Source of the DNA: an uncultured Lachnospiraceae bacterium
GTDB lineage: Bacteria; Bacillota; Clostridia; Lachnospirales; Lachnospiraceae
Reading direction: 5' to 3'
Length of the DNA: 14,128 nucleotides
Assembly (NCBI GenBank): GCA_958444395.1
Contig: CAUCOL010000009.1
Location: 1-14,128, forward strand
Of the stretch, positions 1-6,029 are shown one piece after another. The number at the start of each line of letters is the position of its first letter. The stretch's first letter is position 1. The notes below the pieces were generated by a model that worked only from the letters and a program-made list of their open reading frames with translations, was not told the origin of the DNA and ran no database searches. A program made the position numbers and the translations under genes.

Positions 1-90
1 AACGGTTGCTTTTATAAACATTTTTTGTAAATATCAGTTATACCAAAATATTTCATTTTATTTTTAATAAATTGTATAGAATGTAATTTC

Positions 91-134
91 AAAGCATGAT
101 ATAATGTTTCACGTGAAACATTATATCATGCTTT
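91..134 (+). terminator. Perfect 44-bp palindrome, terminator-like, centred on parS
   Basis: Bases 91-112 are exactly complementary to 113-134, giving a 22-bp perfect inverted repeat with no spacer. The plus-strand right arm runs into CTTTTTAGTTTT, a U-rich tail of the kind found at intrinsic terminators, so a transcript entering from the left could terminate here. The central 16 bp are a consensus parS site. Dual use as terminator and ParB-loading site is inference. The hairpin is A/T-rich, with a CAC/GTG centre that would have to open as a small loop. Confidence 0.5.
105..120. promoter_or_regulatory. parS: parS site 1 (perfect)
   Basis: TGTTTCACGTGAAACA is a perfect 16-bp palindrome matching the Bacillus/Clostridium parS consensus, the site where ParB (Spo0J) nucleates before sliding along DNA in a CTP-dependent way. 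A ParB gene lies about 1.1 kb downstream, which supports the call. Confidence 0.9.
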
Positions 135-400
135 TTAGTTTTATAATATTCCGCTGGTTTTATCAAGTGAGAATGTTTTGTAAGAATCTAATTATTATAT
201 AAAAGAGTGCATAAGTAAATAGTACGTTATTACACAAGTGTACTGGATTTCTTTTATGTGAAAATAGCAACAAAAGTATTCTGAAAAGTTAAAATGGATG
301 TAAATATATTATTTGCAATAAATGGTATGTTAAGTCAAAATTTTATTTGGATATCCGATGTGTAATTCAAGAATAGATGCTATATGAAAATATGTAAAAA

Positions 401-416
401 TGTTTCACGTGAAACG
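401..416. promoter_or_regulatory. parS: parS site 2 (one mismatch)
   Basis: TGTTTCACGTGAAACG differs from the perfect palindrome only at its last base, and the symmetry continues outward for three more pairs (398-400 with 417-419). It lies about 45 bp before the preferred parA start, so ParB bound here could affect parAB transcription. Two sites 296 bp apart are typical of clustered origin-proximal parS sites. Confidence 0.85.
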
Positions 417-431
417 TTTAACAGATAGAAT
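403..431 (+). promoter_or_regulatory. Candidate parA promoter overlapping parS 2
   Basis: TAGAAT at 426-431 matches the -10 consensus at five of six positions. Seventeen bases upstream, TTTCAC (403-408) is only a poor -35 and lies inside parS 2. If real, ParB would occlude the promoter. The weak -35 and general A/T-richness make this a low-confidence call. Confidence 0.25.
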
Positions 432-461
432 ATAAATAATCTGTCAAAGAGGAGGATGAAA

Positions 462-1229
462 ATGGGAAGAGTAATAGCTATTTCCAATCAAAAAGGTGGT
501 GTTGGTAAGACTACAACCGCTATTAACCTGTCGGCATGTTTGGCTGAGAAGGGAAAGAAGGTTCTGGTTGTAGATATCGATCCACAGGGAAATACAACGA
601 GTGGTTTAGGGATAGAAAAAGAAAAAGTAGAAGTATCTGTCTATGACATACTGGTCAATTATGCATCTATATGGGAGGCAATGACTCCATCAGTTGTAGA
701 GGGGCTGACGGTTATACCATCAGAACAGGGATTGTCTGGTGCAGAGATTGAATTGATTGGTGTAAAAGAAAGAGAGTTTATTCTGAAAAAAGAGATAGAT
801 AAAGTCAGAGATAGCTATGATTTTATTTTGATTGATTGTCCTCCATCTTTAAATACATTAACAGTAAATGCAATGACTACAGCGGATACCGTACTGGTGC
901 CAATTCAGTGTGAATATTATGCATTGGAAGGATTGAGCCAGTTAATGTATACAATTGAATTAGTAAAAGAAAGACTGAATCCAATATTGGAGATTGAAGG
1001 TGTTGTATTTACAATGTATGATGCAAGAACCTGCTTATCTTTACAGGTGGTAGAAAATGTAAAGGACAATCTGAAACAGAACATTTATAAAACAATTATT
1101 CCAAGAAATGTACGATTGGCAGAAGCTCCGAGTCATGGTTTGCCAATCAGTATGTATGATCCAAAATCAGCAGGAGCAGAAGGATATAGAAATTTGGCAG
1201 ACGAAGTTATAGAGAGGAGTATGGAGTGA
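462..1229 (+). CDS. parA: Chromosome-partitioning ATPase ParA (Soj)
   Basis: Deviant Walker-A ATPase of about 255 residues that binds DNA as an ATP dimer and, with ParB and parS, positions and segregates replication origins; Soj also acts on DnaA in Bacillus. Visible motifs from the preferred start are the deviant Walker A KGGVGKTT (about 11-18), VDIDPQGN (38-45), Walker-B-like LIDCPPS (about 123-129) and the family C-terminal block with [13 protein letters not shown] (about 214). An in-frame ATG at 456 abuts GGAGG (451-455) with no spacing, so the second ATG at 462, six bases after it, is the better start. The stop overlaps the parB start, implying translational coupling. Length and motifs are typical, and identification is firm. 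Confidence 0.96.
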   Translation: MGRVIAISNQKGGVGKTTTAINLSACLAEKGKKVLVVDIDPQGNTTSGLGIEKEKVEVSVYDILVNYASIWEAMTPSVVEGLTVIPSEQGLSGAEIELIGVKEREFILKKEIDKVRDSYDFILIDCPPSLNTLTVNAMTTADTVLVPIQCEYYALEGLSQLMYTIELVKERLNPILEIEGVVFTMYDARTCLSLQVVENVKDNLKQNIYKTIIPRNVRLAEAPSHGLPISMYDPKSAGAEGYRNLADEVIERSME

Positions 1230-2146
1230 TGGCGTCAAGAAAGGGTTTAGGTAAGGGGCTGGATTCGATGATTCCAGATATGCATAAAGGAACAAAGAAT
1301 GAAACAAAGGAAGTAAAGGAAGTTATTAAAGAGGTTATTAAAGAAGTTGAGACGATAGATATTAATAAGATTGAGCCTAACAGCAATCAGCCTAGAAAGT
1401 CCTTTAATGAAGATGCAATTCATGAACTGGCAGATTCTATAAAACAGCATGGATTGATCGAACCGTTGATTGTGCAAAAAGGGAAAAAAGGATTTTACAC
1501 AATCATTGCCGGTGAGCGTAGATGGAGAGCAGCAAAAATCGCAGGGTTAAAAGATATACCAATTGTAATAAAAGATTATACCGATCAGCAGGTTATGGAA
1601 ATTGCATTGATTGAAAATCTGCAAAGAGAGGATCTGAATGCAATAGAAGAAGCGGAAGCGTATAATCGTTTGATCGAAGAGTTTCATTTAAAACAGGACG
1701 AGGTAGCGGAAAAAGTCTCTAAAAGTCGTGCTGCTGTTACAAATTCGTTGCGTTTGCTGAAGCTGGATCCAAGAGTTAGAGATATGGTGATCGAAGATAA
1801 GATTAAAAGTGGTCATGCCAGAGCATTATTGGGAATCTCTGATCCGGAAGCACAGTATCAGACAGCTGTTACCGTATTTGACAATAAATTGAGTGTACGA
1901 GAAACAGAAAAATTGGTAAAGAAGCTTCTGGATGAACAAAAAAAGCCACCAAAGAAATCAACGCAGGAGAATGAACAGGTCAAACTCGCTTATAAGAATT
2001 TTGAAGAAAAATTAAAAACAATCATGGGAACAAAAGTAAACATCAATTATAAAGGAAATGGAAAAGGGAAGATTGAAATAGAATATTTCTCAGCAGATGA
2101 ATTTGACCGTCTGGTAGAAATGATGATGCACTTAAAAAATAAATAA
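1229..2146 (+). CDS. parB: Chromosome-partitioning protein ParB (Spo0J), CTP-dependent clamp
   Basis: Sequence-specific parS-binding CTPase, about 305 residues. The N-terminus has the basic GLGKGLDSMIP segment that typically contacts ParA. A repetitive Lys/Glu/Val/Ile linker (about 27-40) follows, then the ParB/Srx CTP-binding core with GERRWRA (about 95-101) and ENLQRED (about 129-135). A helix-turn-helix lies at about 155-179 (KQDEVAEKVSKSRAAVTN) and a C-terminal dimerisation domain follows. Two starts are possible: GTG at 1226 and ATG at 1229, the latter overlapping the parA TGA as TGATG. I prefer ATG, nine bases after GAGAGGAG. The adjacent parS sites match its expected specificity. The DNA encoding the linker contains tandem 12-base repeats (1319-1342). 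Confidence 0.95.
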   Translation: MASRKGLGKGLDSMIPDMHKGTKNETKEVKEVIKEVIKEVETIDINKIEPNSNQPRKSFNEDAIHELADSIKQHGLIEPLIVQKGKKGFYTIIAGERRWRAAKIAGLKDIPIVIKDYTDQQVMEIALIENLQREDLNAIEEAEAYNRLIEEFHLKQDEVAEKVSKSRAAVTNSLRLLKLDPRVRDMVIEDKIKSGHARALLGISDPEAQYQTAVTVFDNKLSVRETEKLVKKLLDEQKKPPKKSTQENEQVKLAYKNFEEKLKTIMGTKVNINYKGNGKGKIEIEYFSADEFDRLVEMMMHLKNK

Positions 2147-2162
2147 AAGAAAGGCTAAAAAA

Positions 2163-2681
2163 ATGAAATTATTTGAAGATTATGGTATTGATTTAGGGTA
2201 TGTGGTTATTGGTATGGCAGGCGTTATAGTATTATTATTTATATTATTATTAATCACAATGATCAAGGACGCTGGAACAAGAAAAAAATATAAGAAGTTT
2301 ATGGATGGTGAAAATGGTAAGAATCTTGAAAAAGCAATTCTTGATAAATTCTCGTCTATTGATATTCTGACAAAAGATGTAGAAGAAATCAATGGTCAGA
2401 TCCACACAATCAATGGTCAGCTGCAGACAGCATACCAGAAAATTGGTCTGGTCAAATATGATGCATTTAAAGAAATTGGTGGAAAACTCAGTTTTGTATT
2501 GGTACTTCTTACAGCAGAAAATAATGGTTTTATTTTAAATTCCATGCATAGTACAAGAGAAGGGTGTTATACTTATACTAAGGAAATAGTAAATGGAGAG
2601 GCGTTTGTGATTCTTTCAGAAGAGGAACAGCAGGCTCTGGAAGAGGCAAAAACAAACAGCAGTCCAATCTTCAAAAAATAA
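2163..2681 (+). CDS. DUF4446 family membrane-anchored protein
   Basis: A 172-residue protein of unknown function. One strong hydrophobic segment (about 13-34) is followed by a basic stretch (RKKYKKF), consistent with a single N-terminal membrane anchor and a cytoplasmic remainder. Residues about 55-95 are heptad-like and may form a coiled coil. The conserved core KIGLVKYDAF (93-102), GGKLSFVL (106-113) and a C-terminal LSEEEQQAL match the DUF4446 family, which is commonly encoded next to parB in clostridia. AAAGG at 2150-2154 lies eight bases before the ATG, and the gene begins 16 bases after parB, so co-transcription is very likely. A role in chromosome organisation is suggested only by its position. 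Confidence 0.85.
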   Translation: MKLFEDYGIDLGYVVIGMAGVIVLLFILLLITMIKDAGTRKKYKKFMDGENGKNLEKAILDKFSSIDILTKDVEEINGQIHTINGQLQTAYQKIGLVKYDAFKEIGGKLSFVLVLLTAENNGFILNSMHSTREGCYTYTKEIVNGEAFVILSEEEQQALEEAKTNSSPIFKK

Positions 2682-2706
2682 ATATAAGAAAGGCATGGTT
2701 TAAAAA

Positions 2707-3672
2707 ATGGAATATATATTATTAGTGATTGGATTTGTCCTTTTGATCGAAGGAGCAAATATATTTGTAGATGGTGCTTCCGGAGTTGCGAAGCTTTTGA
2801 AAATTCCAACACTTGTAATCGGTCTGACGATTGTGGCGATCGGAACGAGCCTTCCGGAATTGATGGTCAGTGTGATTGCCGGATTAAAGGGAAACAGCGA
2901 TATTGCTATTAGTAATGTGGTGGGATCTAATCTTTTTAATCTGTTGATTGTATGCGGAATCTGTGCGATGATCAGACCGCTTCCTATCGGGGAAAGAACA
3001 TTAAAAAATGAATTTCCTTTCTCTATTGTCGCGACTATTATTGCAATGTTTTTGGCAGGGGATTACCTGTTACATGGAAAACATGCAATCAATGTTATCT
3101 CCAGATTAGATGGTGGTATTTTATTAGTTTTGTTTGTCCTGTTTTTCGTACAGACTATTCGATATGCATTAGGTCATCAGGCAGAATATGCGGAAGAAGA
3201 GGATGAAAAAAAGGAATATACTGCAAAGGATACGATTAAATATATCGTGTTTATTCTTGGTGGCATGATTGCTATTAAATATGGCGGAGATATTGTTGTC
3301 GATGAGGCATCCGCTATTGCACGAAACTTTGGAATCAGCCAAAATATCATCGGGTTGACAGTGGTTGCGTTTGGTACGAGCCTTCCGGAGCTTGTCACAT
3401 CGATCATTGCTGTGAAAAAAGGCGAGACCGATATGGCGATTGGGAACGTAATCGGATCCAATATTTTTAATGTATTATTAATATTAGGAGTAGCATCTGT
3501 CGTAAGACCAATATCTGTTGATATCAGTAGTATTTATAATATGATTTTACTGAATGTGGTGAGTATTATTGTATGGGTCTGTGCATTTGCGCAGAAAAAG
3601 GTATCACGTTTGGTTGGCTGTGGCATGGCCAGCGTTTATATAGTATACATGGTATATGTATGTATGCATTAA
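2707..3672 (+). CDS. Calcium/sodium antiporter (CaCA superfamily, YrbG-like)
   Basis: A 321-residue polytopic membrane protein of the Ca2+/cation antiporter superfamily. Both alpha repeats are present and near-duplicate: GTSLPELMVS (46-55) with NVVGSNLFN (about 70-78), and GTSLPELVTS (223-232) with NVIGSNIFN (about 247-255). The Glu and Asn residues in these blocks coordinate the transported ions in the family. A charged cytoplasmic loop (about 158-175, EEEDEKKEYTAKD) separates the halves. It is predicted to exchange Na+ (or H+) for Ca2+; the ion preference cannot be read from sequence. It follows DUF4446 by 25 bases, with AAAGG 13 bases before the ATG, a long spacing. It ends facing the alarmone synthetase gene. 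Confidence 0.92.
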   Translation: MEYILLVIGFVLLIEGANIFVDGASGVAKLLKIPTLVIGLTIVAIGTSLPELMVSVIAGLKGNSDIAISNVVGSNLFNLLIVCGICAMIRPLPIGERTLKNEFPFSIVATIIAMFLAGDYLLHGKHAINVISRLDGGILLVLFVLFFVQTIRYALGHQAEYAEEEDEKKEYTAKDTIKYIVFILGGMIAIKYGGDIVVDEASAIARNFGISQNIIGLTVVAFGTSLPELVTSIIAVKKGETDMAIGNVIGSNIFNVLLILGVASVVRPISVDISSIYNMILLNVVSIIVWVCAFAQKKVSRLVGCGMASVYIVYMVYVCMH

Positions 3673-3746
3673 AAATCAAAAGTAAAGTAAAAATAGAATA
3701 AAAAGTCAAAATAAAAAAACAAAAATAAAAAGTAAAAGTAAAAAAA
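3671..3746. other. A-rich low-complexity intergenic tract
   Basis: After the antiporter stop there are 76 bases that are about three-quarters A on the plus strand, with recurring AAAGTAAA/AATAAAA-like units. Read from the minus strand this is a long T-rich tract directly after the hairpin at 3745-3797, suiting termination of the alarmone synthetase transcript. It may also be intrinsically bent DNA. No coding potential. Confidence 0.6.
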
Positions 3747-3797
3747 GCCATAGAAATTAAGATACAATATCGAATCGTTGAATAATTTCTATGGCTT
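3745..3797 (-). terminator. Terminator of the alarmone synthetase gene
   Basis: A perfect 15-bp inverted repeat (3745-3759 with 3783-3797) encloses a 23-base loop. On the minus strand the hairpin is followed by a long T-rich run (complement of 3744 down to about 3671), the hallmark of an intrinsic terminator. On the plus strand only a weak T-rich stretch follows, so it may also serve the antiporter transcript but less well. Confidence 0.75.
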
Positions 3798-3813
3798 ACT
3801 ATTTCTTTATGAA

Positions 3814-3840
3814 CAGTGATGTAATCACTGGCTGTCTTTT
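3814..3840 (+). terminator. Possible terminator of the parAB-antiporter operon
   Basis: CAGTGAT (3814-3820) and ATCACTG (3824-3830) form a 7-bp hairpin with a three-base loop, followed after five bases by TCTTTTAATT. This is weaker than the neighbouring hairpin because of the gap before the T-run, but it lies in the right place to end plus-strand transcription. Confidence 0.35.
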
Positions 3841-3854
3841 AATTGAAAGGATGT

Positions 3855-4670
3855 TTAATCTTTATAGATTGATCCATATAAAATCTTGAGGGATTCCGGT
3901 ATGTGAGTGCTGTCCTGAATCTGGGACTCCGTCACAACAGAATCTGTTACTTCGACATAGGTTGTGTGATCGGCAACCGGCTCTGTAGCAAGATCAGAAT
4001 CCCCATCAACAGTATGGCTCATAGCGGAACCACCGTTAAAATCTTCGTGGTATTTTTTGACGCTTTCATTGATTGATAACATTTTCTGATCCAGGAAGGA
4101 AATAATATTTGCACATTCCTTTAATTCATCACGGATACTATCGGGTGCTTTTCCCTCAAATTTATAATAAATCTTATGCTCCAGGCTTGCCCAGAAATCC
4201 ATAGCGATTGTACGGATCTGAATCTCTACCTTTGTATCGACCACATCATTGGATAAAAAGATCGGAATAGAAACAATCATATGATAACTCATATATCCAT
4301 TTGGCTTCGGATGCTTCAGATAGTCTTTTACCTGCAGAACAGTAACATCATCCTGGTTTGCAATCGCATCCGCAATACGGTAAATATCCGATGTAAATGA
4401 GCAGATAATACGAACTCCGGCAACATCGTTGATATATTTTACGATATTTTCAACGGTTAATTCTTTTTGTTTTTTACGAATCTTCCGGGCTATACTGTCG
4501 GCAGATTTGATACGGGAAGTAATGTGCTCGATCGGATTATATTGGTGTGCAAGTTTAAATTCATTATTTAGTATTTCCAGCTTTGTGGAGATCTCCTTTA
4601 ATACAGAATCGTATAATAAAAGAGCTCTGTTCCATTCTTCTTCTTCGTTATAATACATCGGTGCTAGCAT
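3855..4670 (-). CDS. Small alarmone synthetase, (p)ppGpp synthetase (RelQ/YjbM-like)
   Basis: A single-domain GTP pyrophosphokinase that transfers pyrophosphate from ATP to GDP/GTP, making the stringent-response alarmone. Of 271 residues, the synthetase core spans about 15-207. Visible are HITSRIKSADSIARK (49-63; ATP-site basic residues), NDVAGVRI (81-88; Asp82 metal ligand), KHPKPNGYMSYH (119-130; guanine-stacking Tyr region) and VEIQIRT (148-154; Glu149 catalytic). There is no HD hydrolase, TGS or ACT domain, which separates it from RelA/Spo and fits the small-synthetase group. The C-terminal 60 residues (about 211-271) are an acidic Ser/Thr/Val-rich tail that I do not recognise. GGAGG on the minus strand (4690-4686) is 15 bases from the ATG, unusually far, with no better start between. 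Confidence 0.9.
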   Translation of the reverse strand: MLAPMYYNEEEEWNRALLLYDSVLKEISTKLEILNNEFKLAHQYNPIEHITSRIKSADSIARKIRKKQKELTVENIVKYINDVAGVRIICSFTSDIYRIADAIANQDDVTVLQVKDYLKHPKPNGYMSYHMIVSIPIFLSNDVVDTKVEIQIRTIAMDFWASLEHKIYYKFEGKAPDSIRDELKECANIISFLDQKMLSINESVKKYHEDFNGGSAMSHTVDGDSDLATEPVADHTTYVEVTDSVVTESQIQDSTHIPESLKILYGSIYKD

Positions 4671-4704
4671 AGTAATTTGTCGGTTCCTCCATAAAAAGTA
4701 CAGA

Positions 4705-4756
4705 TAAATATCAATTTATCAGCAGAATATCAACGAAATATCAATGAAATATCTGG
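4705..4756 (-). promoter_or_regulatory. Repeat-rich upstream region and candidate promoter of the alarmone synthetase gene
   Basis: On the minus strand TTGATA (4733-4728) and TATTTA (4710-4705), separated by 17 bases, form a plausible promoter for the downstream synthetase gene. The region also contains three adjacent 11-base units on the plus strand (4724-4734, 4735-4745, 4746-4756), each carrying a (G/A)AATATC core, and a related copy near 4704-4714. These could be regulator-binding repeats or A/T-rich coincidence. Confidence 0.3.
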
Positions 4757-4797
4757 TATTTTGACAAAGTAAATGATTTAATATCCGTTGATTGGTA

Positions 4798-5814
4798 CTA
4801 ATTAAAACCGTAGATACGATTAAACAGATGATATCCGTGGATGATTATTTTCTTGCCGGATTTACTCTTCATCTGTAATGGTTTGCCAAATTTACGTCTG
4901 GTAATAATATTGTAAAGAATCTTATTGCGCTGTTTTAAATACTGCCAGAGGTTCTCGCGTTTTTCAAGACTTTCTGTTGATCCTTCATTGACCAGTAATG
5001 CGGAGCTTACGATCATCATCATGGATAAATATTTGATCATATACTGGCGGAGCTTTCTATCCTTGATTGAAAGAAGATCATGTGCATCGATCATCATTTT
5101 ATTTACCTTGATCTGCTGATCAATACGTTTTGTCATGATTGCTTCGTTGACAGACTGCCCTTCACGACCAATATAATAACGGTATAAATTTACATCAAGG
5201 TAATAGATCTTCTTCACATAAGGAAGAGGAATATAAGCATATAAATTATCTACGTAGAAAGTATGCTCCGGAAGTTTCAGACCGCAGTCATGCAGCAGGT
5301 TGGTACGGTAAATAATAGAGTGCATTAATAAATTCTGACTCATATGGAAATGCTTAAAATCCTTCCATGTGATCAGGCGGTTCTTTGGAATCGCACCGGT
5401 ATAAGACATGACTTTGTGCTTGTGGACACTTGGCTTTTCGTATACATAATTGCTGATCAGCATATCAAGGACTGTACCGTCTGTCACCATCTGACGCAAT
5501 AAGCGAAGCACCTCCTGCAGGCTGAAAGCATCAAGCCAGTCATCGCTGTCAAGTACCTTGAAATATACGCCGGATGCATTGGCGATACCTGTATTTACAG
5601 CGGAACCGTGACCGCCATTTTCTTTATGGATCGCACGAATGATGTTAGGGTATTTTTTCTCATATTCTTGTGCAAGTTCATACGTATTGTCGGTAGAACC
5701 GTCATCGATGATCAAAATCTCGATATCATTACCGCCTACCAAAGCGGACAGGATCGCACGATCCATATATTCTGCTGAGTTATAGCAGGGAATAGTAATA
5801 GTTAATAATTTCAT
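4798..5814 (-). CDS. Glycosyltransferase family 2
   Basis: A GT-A fold glycosyltransferase of about 338 residues that would move a sugar from a nucleotide-sugar donor to a cell-envelope or polysaccharide acceptor; the sugar and acceptor cannot be told. The N-terminus is the classic TIPCYNSAEY (about 7-16), then IIDDGSTDNT (35-44; nucleotide-binding Asp pair), NGGHGSAVNTG (66-76) and DSDDWL (89-94; DxD-like metal site). No transmembrane helix is evident in the main body. The frame is open upstream to 6078, but the extra 88 residues are unlike any glycosyltransferase. The ATG at 5814 has GAGG on the minus strand (5824-5821) six bases upstream, so that start is chosen. It precedes the alarmone synthetase on the same strand by 127 bases. 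Confidence 0.88.
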   Translation of the reverse strand: MKLLTITIPCYNSAEYMDRAILSALVGGNDIEILIIDDGSTDNTYELAQEYEKKYPNIIRAIHKENGGHGSAVNTGIANASGVYFKVLDSDDWLDAFSLQEVLRLLRQMVTDGTVLDMLISNYVYEKPSVHKHKVMSYTGAIPKNRLITWKDFKHFHMSQNLLMHSIIYRTNLLHDCGLKLPEHTFYVDNLYAYIPLPYVKKIYYLDVNLYRYYIGREGQSVNEAIMTKRIDQQIKVNKMMIDAHDLLSIKDRKLRQYMIKYLSMMMIVSSALLVNEGSTESLEKRENLWQYLKQRNKILYNIITRRKFGKPLQMKSKSGKKIIIHGYHLFNRIYGFN

Positions 5815-6029
5815 ATAAATCCTCATTTCTGAGCGACTTGTCGTGAAAAAACGCACAGGCGGTTTTTCTGTCATCAAAGCTGTTTGCTTTCGCTCATGAG
5901 CAAGCAGCCGGTTAAGTATATACATTATATAATGAAAATGGAAACTATGGAAGAAATTATTTATTAACTTTTTGTGATTTAAAAAATAAAAAACGTGTAG
6001 TAAAATAGAAAAAAAGGGGGTACGCAAAA
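5815..6029. promoter_or_regulatory. Divergent promoter region between glycosyltransferase and deoC-cdd
   Basis: This 215-bp gap must hold promoters for both directions. Seen are a perfect 12-bp palindrome CATTATATAATG (5923-5934) containing TATAAT-like -10 sequences on both strands, and a hairpin at 5885-5906 (TGCTT paired with AAGCA, a two-base bulge, then GCT/AGC around CATG). TAAAAT (6001-6006) is a possible -10 for deoC. No good -35 pairs with any of these, so exact promoters are not assigned. Confidence 0.35.

Larger units (their letters stand above)
1..455. other. Gene-free parS-bearing region upstream of parA
   Basis: This 455-bp stretch has no credible coding sequence; all frames are broken by frequent stops in very A/T-rich DNA. 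It holds two parS sites (105-120 and 401-416), a perfect 44-bp palindrome around the first (91-134), and the parA ribosome binding site. I looked for DnaA boxes (TTATNCACA and its complement) and saw no clear match, so there is no direct evidence that the replication origin lies here, although parAB genes are often origin-proximal in Firmicutes. The first 90 bases could be the 3' flank of an upstream gene, but no recognisable protein end is present. Confidence 0.7.

Noticed and set aside
1..455. Replication origin with DnaA boxes in the region before parA
   Set aside because: parAB and parS suggest origin proximity, but no TTATNCACA-like box cluster was found on either strand.
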